Source of the DNA: CAYFVR01 sp046541515
GTDB lineage: Bacteria; Desulfobacterota; Desulfobacteria; Desulfobacterales; Desulfococcaceae
Direction of reading: 5' to 3'
NCBI GenBank assembly: GCA_046541515.1
Contig: JBKHDD010000006.1
Coordinates: 1 to 64,000, forward strand
DNA length: 64,000 nucleotides
The notes under the pieces are model-generated. The model searched no databases. It was not told where the DNA came from and saw only the letters and a list, made by a program, of their open reading frames with translations. Shown here piece after piece: positions 53,399 to 62,129 of the stretch. The number at the start of each line of letters is the position of its first letter. Position 1 is the first letter of the stretch. Position numbers and translations under genes: made by a program.

Positions 53399-54850
53399 CT
53401 AATCGTCGGACACCCCGTGGTCATGTTCCATCAGCAACCCCGGCTTCACCGCCGCGTCATACTCCGACGCGGGGTAGAGGGCCAGGGCGGCCCGTTCCAC
53501 CACTTCGCTCAGGGCCGGATGGATGTGCATGCCGCTGCTTAACGGGAAAATGACGCCTTCCGGCGTGTACATTAGATTGATGACTTCCTGGATCAGGATG
53601 GACGCCTCCGGACCCACGATGTGGGCGCCCAGAATGCGGAAGCTGTCGTCTTCCAGAATCAGCTTCACGAAGGCGCCTTCCGCCCGCATGGCCATGCCTC
53701 GGGCCGTGTCGATGTACCGCTGAAACCCCACCAGCACCTTGTCCGGTCCCACCGCCGCCTCGGCCTGGGCCTGGGTCATGCCCACCGCCGCCACCTCCGG
53801 CCAGGTGAAAACGGCGTGGGGAACGGCGTGGTAGTCCACCTTCAAATCCCGGCCCTGGAAGGCGTTGTAGTACAAAATCTGGGACTCGTAGTTGGCGACG
53901 TGCTTGAACATGTGGCGGCCGTTGGCGTCGCCCAGGGCCCAAATGCCGGGCTGGGCCGTCTCCAGCCGCTCGTCGGTGACAATCCAGCCGGCCTCGTCGA
54001 TTTCAACGCCGGTCCGTTCGGGATGGAGCAGATCGGCGTTGGAAGAACGTCCCGTGGCCACGAGAATTTCGTCGGCCACGATTTCCCGAACCTCTCCGGT
54101 GGCGGTTTCCCGCACCCGGACCCGCTTTTCGCCGTCCTCGGCTTTCACGGCCACCGCCGCCTCGCCAATTCGCACATCCATGAACCGGGCCAGGGACCGG
54201 GCCACCGTTTGGCCGATTTCCGGCTCCTCCTCCGGCAGCAGGCGGGGATTTCGGCCCACCAGGGTCACCTTTGCGCCCATGGCCGAGAAAAAATGGGCGT
54301 ACTCCGCCGCGATGTAGCCGCCGCCGATGACGACCAACCGCTCGGGCCGTTCGGTCAACTCCAGCACGGTGTCGCTGGTCAAAAATCCCGCCTCCGCCAG
54401 CCCGGGAATGGCGGGAATGTGCGGCCGCGACCCGGTGCAGAGGATGATCCGCTTCCCCGCGATCTCCTCTCCGCCCACCCGCAACGTGTAGGGCGCGGTG
54501 AATTCCGCCGTGCTCGGGTAATAGTCGATCTCCTCGCTGGCCGAGAGGGCGGAGCGGATGCCCGCGACGTCCTCGCCGATGGACTGGCGCATTTCGGCCA
54601 TGATTCGTCCAAAGTCGATGTTGCCAAGGCTCGTCTCAATACCGAACGCCGAGGCGCTCTCGATGGTTCGCACCAGGTCGGCGGGATAGACCAGCAGTTT
54701 GGTGGGAATGCAGCCCTTGGTCAGGCAAATGCCGCCGGGCGGGTCTTTGTCGATCACCGCGATCCGGGGTTCCTTCATCTGCTCCAGCAGCGGTTCCACC
54801 AGATTCATGGCGGAGCCGGTTCCAATCACGATCAGGTCGTATTTTTTCAT
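53399..54850 (-). CDS. Dihydrolipoamide dehydrogenase-like flavoprotein
   Basis: A 483-residue pyridine nucleotide-disulphide oxidoreductase. FAD-binding start is IVIGTGSAMN. The redox disulphide is C42-LTKG-C47 in GICLTKGCIPTK. The NAD-binding fold is VVIGGGYIAAEYA, and the C-terminal dimer domain has GMHIHPALSEVVERA with the active-site His/Glu. It could be lipoamide dehydrogenase or a related disulphide reductase; no other 2-oxoacid dehydrogenase subunit is nearby. GAGGAAGG precedes ATG 54850, and the start overlaps the lgt stop (ATGA), so the two are coupled. The C-terminus ends in an unusual MEHDHGVSDD tail. Confidence 0.82.
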   Translation of the reverse strand: MKKYDLIVIGTGSAMNLVEPLLEQMKEPRIAVIDKDPPGGICLTKGCIPTKLLVYPADLVRTIESASAFGIETSLGNIDFGRIMAEMRQSIGEDVAGIRSALSASEEIDYYPSTAEFTAPYTLRVGGEEIAGKRIILCTGSRPHIPAIPGLAEAGFLTSDTVLELTERPERLVVIGGGYIAAEYAHFFSAMGAKVTLVGRNPRLLPEEEPEIGQTVARSLARFMDVRIGEAAVAVKAEDGEKRVRVRETATGEVREIVADEILVATGRSSNADLLHPERTGVEIDEAGWIVTDERLETAQPGIWALGDANGRHMFKHVANYESQILYYNAFQGRDLKVDYHAVPHAVFTWPEVAAVGMTQAQAEAAVGPDKVLVGFQRYIDTARGMAMRAEGAFVKLILEDDSFRILGAHIVGPEASILIQEVINLMYTPEGVIFPLSSGMHIHPALSEVVERAALALYPASEYDAAVKPGLLMEHDHGVSDD

Positions 54851-55797
54851 CGGGCCCTTCCTCGACGGGTGCGGCTGGCGGACTTTCGGTTGTTTTTCCG
54901 AGAGCGGGATTTCTTTCCTGGAGCGGGCTCCTCGGAGACGGGCGCCGGCTCCTCCGGCGGCGGCAACCGGCGGTAAAACAGGTAGAGAACCAACCCGCCG
55001 AAAATCATCGCCGCGCACAAAAGCTGGCCCATGGAAAAATGGAGGAAAACGAAGCCGAGATGGGCGTCGGGTTCCCGGTAATATTCGATAAAGAAGCGGA
55101 CGGTTCCGTATCCGATCAGATAAAAGCCGAGCATGGCCCCAGCCGTTTTCACCCTTCGGCGAAGACCCCAGAGCACGATAAAAAGGAAAATTCCCTCGAA
55201 AAAGGCTTCGTACAACTGAGAAGGATGCCGGGGCAAATCTCCGGGAGCGGTGGGAAAATCCATCCCGATGGGCGCGGTCGTCGGTCGGCCGTACAGCTCT
55301 CCGTTGATGAAATTGCCAATCCGGCCGAAGGTGTATCCAAGGGGAACCGCCGGGCAAAAGAGGTCCACGATTTGCCGAAAGCTGATGCCGCTGCGCCGGG
55401 AAAACCAGACGCAGGCTCCGATCGCGCCCAGCAGGCCGCCGTGGTAGGACATGCCGGAAATGCCGGTGAAGCGGAGGCCGCCGTCGGCGAACTGAAAGGG
55501 GAGAATGATTTCCAGCGGATGCCGAAGGTAGTAGGGCAGATTGTAAAACAGCACGTACCCCAGCCGCCCGCCGACCAGCACGCCCAGAATCATGGCGGTG
55601 GTCAGCGTTTCCACCTGAAGGGCGTTGATGGTGAAGCGATCTTCGTGGCGGATTCGCCAGAGCACCAGGGCGTAGGTGAGGCCGAAGGCCACCAGATACA
55701 TGAGGCCGTAGTAGTGCACTTGGAAGTCGCCGATTTGAAAAAGAGCCGGATCGATGTGGTGGGGAAGCCGCCGCCACCACTGCCAGAATGTGTCCAT
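54847..55797 (-). CDS. lgt: Prolipoprotein diacylglyceryl transferase
   Basis: A 316-residue inner-membrane enzyme that adds diacylglycerol to the lipobox cysteine of prolipoproteins, the first step for the lipoproteins seen in this window. It has about seven membrane helices. The family signature GRIGNFINGELYGRP and the catalytic region HYYGLMYLVAF are present, with MSYHGGLLGAIG and FFIEYYREPD further on. The C-terminus has an unusual Pro/Lys/Arg-rich basic tail of about 45 residues. ATG 55797 is preferred over longer openings, which lack family similarity. The 328-bp region upstream is divergent from trxC. Confidence 0.93.
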   Translation of the reverse strand: MDTFWQWWRRLPHHIDPALFQIGDFQVHYYGLMYLVAFGLTYALVLWRIRHEDRFTINALQVETLTTAMILGVLVGGRLGYVLFYNLPYYLRHPLEIILPFQFADGGLRFTGISGMSYHGGLLGAIGACVWFSRRSGISFRQIVDLFCPAVPLGYTFGRIGNFINGELYGRPTTAPIGMDFPTAPGDLPRHPSQLYEAFFEGIFLFIVLWGLRRRVKTAGAMLGFYLIGYGTVRFFIEYYREPDAHLGFVFLHFSMGQLLCAAMIFGGLVLYLFYRRLPPPEEPAPVSEEPAPGKKSRSRKNNRKSASRTRRGRAR

Positions 55798-56125
55798 TGC
55801 CGGGAACTCCAGGGGGGATGGTTCAATGCCGGAAAAAAACCGGCGAAAGAAAAGACGGAGACCGCCTCGCCCGACGGGGCGATCCGTTCCGCATGAAAGA
55901 CCAGCCATACCACCAAGAAGAATCCAAGTCAAAAACCGCGACATTTCCGGAATGGAAAAGCCGGTTGCCGCTCCTCCGCCCCCCGATTTGTCTGGCTGGG
56001 ATTCGATGGCGGAATTCCCTGGGGCGGTAGCCGAGTTCGGTTTTCGTGGTTATGGTCTTTCCCGACGCACAAATTATCGGGGTTACCGAACAATCTGAAA
56101 AACGCGATAAAAAAAGGAATTCAAA
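55798..56125. other. Divergent intergenic region between lgt and trxC
   Basis: 328 bp without a supported gene. It should hold promoters for both genes. A small GC hairpin (CGCCC-GACG-GGGCG, near 55865-55880) and a CCGG-A7-CCGG motif near 55829-55843 are visible. Toward trxC the sequence turns AT-rich, and an AAGGA ribosome site precedes ATG 56126. I see no promoter good enough to name. Confidence 0.4.
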
Positions 56126-56578
56126 ATGAGCGGCGACTTCATCCTCCGGTGCCCTTCCTGTGGAACGCGAAACCGAATTCCCGCCGAACGAGTGGGACAG
56201 ACGGCCAAGTGCGGCAAATGCAAGGCCGCAATCTCCACCGACTCCCTGAATATCGATCGGCCCGTCACCGTCACCGACGCCACCTTCCAACAAGAAGTCA
56301 TCCAATCGCCGTTGCCGGTGTTGCTGGACTGCTGGGCGCCCTGGTGCGGGCCCTGCCAGATGATGGAACCCTACATCAACGAACTGGCGAGGGAATGGAA
56401 GGGAAAGGCCCGGGTGGCCAAGCTGAACGTGGACGAAAACCAGGTCGCCTCCACCCGGTTTCAGATCTCGACCGTGCCCACTTTGATGGTGTTCAACGGC
56501 GGAAAGGTGATGAAAACCCTGCCCGGCGCCGTCCCCCGGCATGTTCTCGCCCGGGCCATGGCCCCCTTCATCAAATGA
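56126..56578 (+). CDS. trxC: Thioredoxin 2 (zinc-ribbon type)
   Basis: A 150-residue cytoplasmic thioredoxin. An N-terminal zinc ribbon has Cys9-Pro-Ser-Cys12 and Cys29-Gly-Lys-Cys32. The thioredoxin fold has the WCGPC active site at residues 73-77, cis-Pro in ISTVPTLMVF, and Asp in LLDCWAP. It reduces disulphides and is oxidative-stress linked in E. coli; the zinc ribbon can release zinc on oxidation. AAGGA precedes ATG 56126. The stop overlaps the next gene's start (ATGA), opening a compact plus-strand operon of unknown genes. Confidence 0.93.
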   Translation: MSGDFILRCPSCGTRNRIPAERVGQTAKCGKCKAAISTDSLNIDRPVTVTDATFQQEVIQSPLPVLLDCWAPWCGPCQMMEPYINELAREWKGKARVAKLNVDENQVASTRFQISTVPTLMVFNGGKVMKTLPGAVPRHVLARAMAPFIK

Positions 56579-57510
56579 GCGAGGCCCAAGCCGCCGCCGT
56601 CCCGGAACGGCGCCGAAAATTGGCGGACGCGATAAGGGAAATCTTTGCGGAAGGGATCGATCTGGACGAGGCGGTTCACCACTTCATCGAATCCAGCGTA
56701 TCCGACGCCGCGCCGGAAACCGTTGCGGAGGTGCTGGAATCCCCATCGGATTTCGGCGCCGAACCGCTGATGGAGCTGATCTTTTTCCCGGAGGAAGATC
56801 ATCACCTCCGACTGGAACCGTTGCTGGAAGCGGAGCGGTTTGACGAAGGAGATGCCGCCGCCGTGGAATCCCTTTTGTCGGAGCCGCCGCTGGAGGCTCG
56901 CCTTCGGCCAAGCTGGACCGATACGGAAATCATCCTTTCGCCGCCGCCATGGGTTACGGCGGGATTTTTGAATCGGCTTCGGGTCCATTGGCGAGGGGAC
57001 GCGGAAATCCTGGCCGCTTTAGACGAACGCCTGGAAGATGAAACCGCCCGGCGTTTCCGGGTGATGATGCGCAACGCCCGGTTCCAGGCTTCGGAACGAA
57101 CCCGCCCGTTTCTGGTCCATTTTTTGGAACGATTTGCGGGAAATGCGGCCGATCTCCGGGACGCTTTCGACTTCCTCCTTGGATTTCTGCCCGGAATGCC
57201 ACCGAATCAACCCATTTACGGGGCGCTTCTGGACCGGAAACGCCGCGCCCAAAAAGCCCTTTCTCTCGCCCGGGATACGGAGACGCGGCGGGAGAAATCC
57301 AACATGGAAATTCTGTTGATGCAGGGGTTTCGGGCGTCCCATGTGGACGTTCCGGCGGTGGAGCGGGAACTGGCGTTGCTGGACCGAATTTTTTACGCCG
57401 TTTATGATCGTGCGCCGGCCACGTCGATGGAAGCGTCGGCCCCGACGGAGCCGATCTCAATCTCCAATCTGGACGATTTGACGGATCGGCTGGCCCGGGA
57501 AGAAAACTGA
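56575..57510 (+). CDS. Uncharacterised protein, helical
   Basis: A 311-residue soluble protein that I do not recognise. It is mostly helical and acidic at the N-terminus (LADAIREIFAEGIDLDEAVHHFIES), with a Pro-rich SPPPW segment near residue 120. Arginine-rich helices follow (RFRVMMRNARFQASERTRPFLVHFLERFA), and the C-terminus is again acidic. There is no signal peptide, membrane helix, cysteine pair or nucleotide-binding motif. ATG 56575 overlaps the trxC stop, and its own stop shares one base with the next start (TGATG), so the three genes are translationally coupled. A linked function with thioredoxin is therefore likely but undefined. Confidence 0.7.
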   Translation: MSEAQAAAVPERRRKLADAIREIFAEGIDLDEAVHHFIESSVSDAAPETVAEVLESPSDFGAEPLMELIFFPEEDHHLRLEPLLEAERFDEGDAAAVESLLSEPPLEARLRPSWTDTEIILSPPPWVTAGFLNRLRVHWRGDAEILAALDERLEDETARRFRVMMRNARFQASERTRPFLVHFLERFAGNAADLRDAFDFLLGFLPGMPPNQPIYGALLDRKRRAQKALSLARDTETRREKSNMEILLMQGFRASHVDVPAVERELALLDRIFYAVYDRAPATSMEASAPTEPISISNLDDLTDRLAREEN

Positions 57511-58007
57511 TGGACGAACAAGTCCTGTCCGCCGATCCCCGATATCGCCGAAATCTCCTCTGGCTGGCGTTGGTTCTCGTCCTTGTGGGCGCGGCAATCA
57601 TCTTCTGGTTTCAGGGGATCATCGACCAGATCGTGGTCCTGGCGGAAACCGATCCGGCGGCCGCCGTCCAACGCACGCACTGGGTGTTCACCACGCTGAT
57701 GGGATGTTTCGGATTCGGCCTGTTGGCCTTGGGAATCTGCCTGTTTCAACTGGGCATTCGGATTCTGCGAAGCGGGCGGATGCCGCCCCCCGGAACCCGG
57801 GCAATTCGGGACGTCCCAATCCGAACCGGCGCCCAGGCGGTTCGGCGGGGCCGCCTTCTGCTGGCCTTGGCCGTGGTGTTCGCTCTGGCGGGGACCATCG
57901 TCCCCTTTTGGATGGAGCGGGAATTCCGGCGCGCCTTTGACATTCCGGCCATTTACCATCAATTGGAATCTCCCGCGCCCATGCCGGGAATTCCGCCGCA
58001 ACCCTGA
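57510..58007 (+). CDS. Three-helix membrane protein of unknown function
   Basis: A 165-residue inner-membrane protein. Hydrophobic helices lie at about 17-36 (LLWLALVLVLVGAAIIFWF), 58-83 (VFTTLMGCFGFGLLALGICLF) and 115-133 (LLLALAVVFALAGTIVPFW). Between helix 2 and 3 is a basic loop, and the C-terminus is Pro-rich. No family is recognised. The start overlaps the previous stop by one base. The transglutaminase-like gene begins 10 bp downstream. It may anchor the preceding unknown protein, which is inference. Confidence 0.7.
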   Translation: MDEQVLSADPRYRRNLLWLALVLVLVGAAIIFWFQGIIDQIVVLAETDPAAAVQRTHWVFTTLMGCFGFGLLALGICLFQLGIRILRSGRMPPPGTRAIRDVPIRTGAQAVRRGRLLLALAVVFALAGTIVPFWMEREFRRAFDIPAIYHQLESPAPMPGIPPQP

Positions 58008-58016
58008 GGAGCGGAC

Positions 58017-58898
58017 ATGCAACGCATCGCCATCGATCATCTGACCGAATATCGATACAGCAATCCCATCCAGCTTCAGGAACACCGGCTCATGCTGCGG
58101 CCCCGGGAGGGACACGACGTGCGGGTGGCGTCTTCCGAATTGCTGTTGGAGCCGTTGGCCAAAGTGAAATGGAACCGGGACGCCTACGACAATTCCGTGG
58201 CCATTCTCCAGTTCGAGGGGAAATGCGAGCGGCTGTCGATCCGAACCAAAACCGTCATCGAGCATTACGAAGAATCGCCGTTGGACTTCGTGGTGGCCGA
58301 ATACGCGCTCCATTTTCCCTTCAACTACAATCCGGCGGAGCGCACCGGCCTGGTACCGTTTCTCCTGCCCATCTACACCGAGGACAGCCCCTCAATCCAG
58401 AGCTGGACGTCCCAATTCTGGCAACCCGGCCAACTGATGGAAACCTTCGTGTTGGTGGACACCATGAGCCGGGCCATTTACGACTATTTTCAGTACCAGA
58501 TGCGGGAGGCCCCGGGCGTTCAGCCGCCGGGGGAGACGCTTGCCAAGAAATCCGGCTCCTGCCGGGATTTCGCCACCCTGCTGATGGAGGCGTGCCGCTA
58601 TTTGGGCATGGCGGCGCGATTCGTGAGCGGCTATTTGCACTGCCCCGCCACGGAACGGGGCCGCGGCGCGACCCACGCCTGGACGGAAGTCTATCTGCCG
58701 GGAACGGGATGGAAAGGCTTCGATCCGACCACCGCCCAGGTGGTGGGCTCGGATCACATCGCGGTGGCGGTGGAACGTCATCCCGAGGCGGCCCCGCCCG
58801 TGGCCGGTTCGTTTATCGGAAACCTTTCCGCCCCACCGGTGATGGAAGTGGACGTCCAGGTCCGGGGCGTTTCGGATTCGGAGGTGGAAAATGGATGA
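58017..58898 (+). CDS. Transglutaminase-like (cysteine protease fold) protein
   Basis: A 293-residue protein. An N-terminal beta domain is typical of bacterial transglutaminase-like proteins (residues 1-90, LTEYRYSNPIQLQEHRLMLRPR). The catalytic core has Cys182 (KKSGSCRDFATLL), His220 (GATHAWTEVYLPG) and Asp236 (KGFDPTTA), a complete papain-like triad. There is no signal peptide, so it is cytoplasmic. Such proteins may be peptidases, amidases or cross-linking enzymes; the substrate is unknown. GAGGAGC precedes ATG 58017. It overlaps the next gene by 8 bp. Confidence 0.85.
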   Translation: MQRIAIDHLTEYRYSNPIQLQEHRLMLRPREGHDVRVASSELLLEPLAKVKWNRDAYDNSVAILQFEGKCERLSIRTKTVIEHYEESPLDFVVAEYALHFPFNYNPAERTGLVPFLLPIYTEDSPSIQSWTSQFWQPGQLMETFVLVDTMSRAIYDYFQYQMREAPGVQPPGETLAKKSGSCRDFATLLMEACRYLGMAARFVSGYLHCPATERGRGATHAWTEVYLPGTGWKGFDPTTAQVVGSDHIAVAVERHPEAAPPVAGSFIGNLSAPPVMEVDVQVRGVSDSEVENG

Positions 58899-59343
58899 AC
58901 TCGGCGCGGAGATGTGGGCCGACCAACAGTTTTCCGACGCCCAAAGCTATTTGACCCAACGGGATATTCGGACCACCGGGATTTTGACCCTGGCCTGGCT
59001 GGCCGCGCCCTACCTTGTTCTCTGGACGGCGCGATCCACCACGGAAGGTCTGTTGCCGGTCTGGGTGGTTTCCGGCCATGTCCCCACCGATTACGTGCTG
59101 GAAAAGGCGATCCAGACCCCTCGGGAGGCGATTCGAGTTCTGGGAGAGCGATGGAAGAACATCGCGGACCATCCCGATTCCGACGACGCCATCCGCACCC
59201 TGGATTTCGAGATGCCGCCGGAAGGCCCGCGTCGGGAAGAAGCCCGAAAGAAGCTGGATCGGTTCGCCCGGACGCTGCTGGGCGTGGCCGAAGACGATTC
59301 TCTTTGGAAAACGGCGGAAGCCGATTCGACCGAACCGGAATAA
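58891..59343 (+). CDS. DUF4826-like protein
   Basis: A 150-residue soluble protein. The segment TLAWLAAPYLVLWTARSTTEGLLPVWVVSGHVPTDYV (seen in two halves, residues 33-70) resembles the DUF4826 pattern, in which a VW-x-(V/I)SG-x-(L/V)PTDY motif follows a hydrophobic helix. The rest is charged helices ending in a run of acids. It overlaps the transglutaminase-like gene by 8 bp and probably shares its transcript. No catalytic residues are evident. The family call rests on one motif, so it is tentative. Confidence 0.5.
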   Translation: MDELGAEMWADQQFSDAQSYLTQRDIRTTGILTLAWLAAPYLVLWTARSTTEGLLPVWVVSGHVPTDYVLEKAIQTPREAIRVLGERWKNIADHPDSDDAIRTLDFEMPPEGPRREEARKKLDRFARTLLGVAEDDSLWKTAEADSTEPE

Positions 59344-59442
59344 ACGGCCGGAGAATGGCCGTATTTACATCCCCCGGTCGATTGGGTATGATGCACGGAA
59401 AGAACAGCGGATCATCTTTTTTTGAAACGGATTGGAAATTTC

Positions 59443-60216
59443 ATGACTCTCCGGAAAATCCACATGGGCGCCAGGGTCGCGGCTCTGGCGTTTTTTCTGT
59501 TTGGCGGGTTGGCCGATCTCGCGCCGGCCCAGGAATCCACCGACCCTCCGGCGACGGAAGCGGGAACCGAAGCCCAGGCGGCGGACGCCCAAGGAGAAGA
59601 GGCAGCGGATTCCGCCGGCGGGGAAACCGACGCGCCTACGGTGGACGAACTGCTCGACCGCATCGAGGAGCGATACGACGGTCCCGGCTTCACGGCCCAG
59701 TTCAACCAGGCCTCCACCATCCAGGCCATGGACATCACCGACACCGCCGACGGCAAGGTCTTCGTGAAGCGTCCAGGAATGATGAAATGGGAATACGAAA
59801 ATCCCGAACCCCAGATTATCGTCACCGACGGCGACCTGCTCTGGGTCTACCGACCCGCCGACAACCAGGTGATGACCGGCTCCGCGCCGGCCTATTTCGG
59901 GGGCGGGAAGGGCGCCAGCTTTCTCTCGGACTTCCGGGTCATCCGAGATCAGTTCGACGTGTCCCTGGCCGACGAAGCCGAGCCCGGACACCACCGGCTG
60001 AAGTTGATTCCCAAGGAGGATCGGCTGGACATCACAGAACTTTTTCTCTCCGTGGGCAAGGACGATCCCGTGATCGACCGGATCGTCAGCTACAACAGCT
60101 ACGGCGACAAAACCGCCATCGCCCTGGGAAATTACCAGTTTAATCAGAAAATCGACGAAAGCGTTTTCCGGTTCCAGATTCCGGAGGGCGCGGACATCGT
60201 GCAACTGGCGGAATAG
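59443..60216 (+). CDS. lolA: Outer-membrane lipoprotein carrier protein LolA
   Basis: A 257-residue periplasmic chaperone that ferries lipoproteins from the inner-membrane LolCDE complex to the outer membrane. The signal peptide ends near LAPAQ, followed by a long Glu/Ala-rich low-complexity stretch (about 30-65) not found in E. coli LolA. The LolA fold is clear: FTAQFNQASTIQAMDITDTADGKVFVKRPGMMKWEYENPEPQIIVTDGDLLWVYRPADNQV. The start could be TTG 59422, ATG 59443 or ATG 59464; ATG 59443 gives the best signal peptide. nadA follows 41 bp downstream. Confidence 0.9.
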   Translation: MTLRKIHMGARVAALAFFLFGGLADLAPAQESTDPPATEAGTEAQAADAQGEEAADSAGGETDAPTVDELLDRIEERYDGPGFTAQFNQASTIQAMDITDTADGKVFVKRPGMMKWEYENPEPQIIVTDGDLLWVYRPADNQVMTGSAPAYFGGGKGASFLSDFRVIRDQFDVSLADEAEPGHHRLKLIPKEDRLDITELFLSVGKDDPVIDRIVSYNSYGDKTAIALGNYQFNQKIDESVFRFQIPEGADIVQLAE

Positions 60217-60257
60217 GGGAGGAAAGCTTCCGGCCCGCCTGAAACGGAAACCGATTC

Positions 60258-61154
60258 ATGAGCGAAAAACTGCGAAAACTGGCGAAGGAACGCAACGCCG
60301 TCATCCTCGCCCACAATTACGAACCGCCCGAAATCCAGGACGTGGCCGACATGTGCGGCGATTCCCTGGAGCTGAGCATACGCGCCGCCGAAACCGACGC
60401 GGACGTGATCGTCTTCTGCGGCGTCCATTTCATGGCGGAGACGGCCTCGATTCTCTCGCCGGAGAAGACCGTCCTGTTGCCCCGACTGGACGCCGGCTGT
60501 CCCATGGCCGACATGGTGACGCCGGATGCGCTCCGGGCCCGAATGGCCGGGAAGAAAAAAATGCCGGTGGTGACCTACGTCAACACGCCGGCCGCCGTGA
60601 AGGCCCTTTCCACCATCTGCTGCACCTCGGCCAACGCCGTGGATGTGGTCAACAGTCTTTCCGAGGACGAAATTTTAATGGTGCCCGACCGGAATCTGGC
60701 CGCCTTCGCCGCCGACCGGACCCAAAAAACCATCCACGCCTGGGAAGGCTACTGCCCCTTCCACGATCGGTTGACGGTGGAAGATGTGGAAGCGGCTCGC
60801 AAGGCCCATCCCGACGCGGTTTTCATCGCCCATCCGGAATGCCGGCGGGAAATTCACCAGATGGCCGAGGTGGTCACCAGCACTTCCGGCATGATCCGCT
60901 ACGCCCACGAATCGGCCCACACCGAATTTATCGTCGGCACCGAGATCGGCATTCTCTACCCGATGGAGAAGGCTTGCCCGGACAAAAAGCTTTTCCCCGC
61001 TTCCGAACGGATGTGCTGCGGCGACATGAAAAAAATCGGAGTGGACGACGTCGTCCGGAGCCTGGAGGAAATGAAAGGGGAGGTGAAGGTCCCCGAAGCG
61101 GTCCGGGAACCGGCGCTCTTGGCGGTAAATCGCATGCTGGAATTGTCGCGGTAG
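60258..61154 (+). CDS. nadA: Quinolinate synthase (4Fe-4S)
   Basis: A 298-residue enzyme condensing iminoaspartate with dihydroxyacetone phosphate to quinolinate for NAD synthesis. It is the short, three-domain form as in Thermotoga. The iron-sulphur ligands line up as Cys81 (AGCPMADM), Cys166 (GYCPFHD) and Cys253 or Cys254 (ERMCCGDM). Substrate residues are in HPECRREIH and TSTSGMIRYA. AHNYEPPEIQDVADMCGDSLEL is the family start. No nadB or nadC lies nearby. A long terminator follows 115 bp downstream. Confidence 0.95.
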   Translation: MSEKLRKLAKERNAVILAHNYEPPEIQDVADMCGDSLELSIRAAETDADVIVFCGVHFMAETASILSPEKTVLLPRLDAGCPMADMVTPDALRARMAGKKKMPVVTYVNTPAAVKALSTICCTSANAVDVVNSLSEDEILMVPDRNLAAFAADRTQKTIHAWEGYCPFHDRLTVEDVEAARKAHPDAVFIAHPECRREIHQMAEVVTSTSGMIRYAHESAHTEFIVGTEIGILYPMEKACPDKKLFPASERMCCGDMKKIGVDDVVRSLEEMKGEVKVPEAVREPALLAVNRMLELSR

Positions 61155-61229
61155 ATCTTGGTAGGATTTTTGGGCGCGGCTTCCGCCGTGAGCGCGTCTT
61201 TAAGCCGTCCGAAACCGGTCGGAATCCAG

Positions 61230-61251
61230 CCGGAATCGATCCGGAATCGAT
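61230..61251. repeat. Two tandem 11-bp repeats after nadA
   Basis: CCGGAATCGAT occurs twice head to tail (61230-61240, 61241-61251), followed by a third partial CCGGA. It is short and lies upstream of the terminator. Meaning unknown; it could be slippage. Confidence 0.5.
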
Positions 61252-61269
61252 CCGGAGAACCGGCAAAAA

Positions 61270-61318
61270 AAAAGAGCGAGGCGGAATCGGATTGAATCCG
61301 ATTCCGCCTCGCTCTTTT
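61270..61318. terminator. Bidirectional terminator, perfect 24-bp stem
   Basis: 61270-61293 and 61295-61318 are exact inverted copies around one base (arms begin AAAAGAGCGAGGCGG). A-runs on the left and T-runs on the right give a U-tail in either direction. It lies between nadA (plus) and yebC (minus), serving both. Confidence 0.92.
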
Positions 61319-61382
61319 GCGGGATTCCGATCCCATCGGCCGGGCTTTGCCGGTTAAAAAACCGGAAAAAGCCGGATCTGCG

Positions 61383-62123
61383 CTACCCTTCGAAAAACTC
61401 GTCCGGAATGTCCGCGTTGGTGTAGGCTTTCTGCACGTCGTCGCAATCGTCCAGCGCCTCCATCAGGTCCACCATTTTCTCGGCGTCCCGGCCTTCCACC
61501 GGCGTGGTGTTCTGGGGCACCATGGTCACTTCGGCGGAGCTGAATGCGATGCCGGCCGCCTCCACCGCATCGCGGACGGTTTCGAAATCCGACGGCTCGG
61601 CGAGCACTTCGAACTGCTCCCCCCCGTCCCGAACATCCTCGGCTCCGGCCTCCAGGGCCACTTCCATCAGTTTTTCCTCGTCGGCCTGGTCCTTCTCCAC
61701 CGTGATGACGCCTTTTTTGTCGAACATCCAGGCCACGCAACCGCTCTCGCCCAGGCTCCCGCCGCGCTTGGAAAAGATGTGTCGGATTTCCGCCACCGCC
61801 CGATTTTTGTTGTCGGTGAGCGATTCCACGAACACCGCCGCGCCGCCGGGCCCGTAGCCTTCGTAGGTGGATTCCTCGTAGGAAACCCCTTCCAGCTCGC
61901 CCGTGCCTTTTTTGATGGCCCGTTCCCAATTGTCCTTGGGCATGTTCTCCGCCTTGGCCGCCGCCACGGCGGAGCGAAGCCGGGGATTGGCGTCGATGTC
62001 GCCGCCGCCAATCCGGGCCGCCACGGTGATTTCCTTGGCCAGCTTGGTGAAAATTTTGCCGCGTTTGACGTCCACCGCGCCCTTGCGCCGGCGGATATTC
62101 GCCCATTTGCTGTGTCCCGCCAT
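61383..62123 (-). CDS. yebC: YebC/PmpR family protein
   Basis: A 246-residue protein, the normal length. The family start is MAGHSKWANIRRRKGAVDVKRGK, and the conserved centre is YEGYGPGGAAVFVESLTDNKNRAVAEIRHIFSKRGGSLGESGCVAWMFDKKG. YebC-type proteins were first described as transcription factors and later linked to translation of stalling sequences. GGGAGGAA precedes ATG 62123 and overlaps the rlmE stop region; the two genes are 6 bp apart, forming an operon. The bidirectional terminator follows its stop. Confidence 0.93.
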   Translation of the reverse strand: MAGHSKWANIRRRKGAVDVKRGKIFTKLAKEITVAARIGGGDIDANPRLRSAVAAAKAENMPKDNWERAIKKGTGELEGVSYEESTYEGYGPGGAAVFVESLTDNKNRAVAEIRHIFSKRGGSLGESGCVAWMFDKKGVITVEKDQADEEKLMEVALEAGAEDVRDGGEQFEVLAEPSDFETVRDAVEAAGIAFSSAEVTMVPQNTTPVEGRDAEKMVDLMEALDDCDDVQKAYTNADIPDEFFEG

Positions 62124-62129
62124 ATCGGG

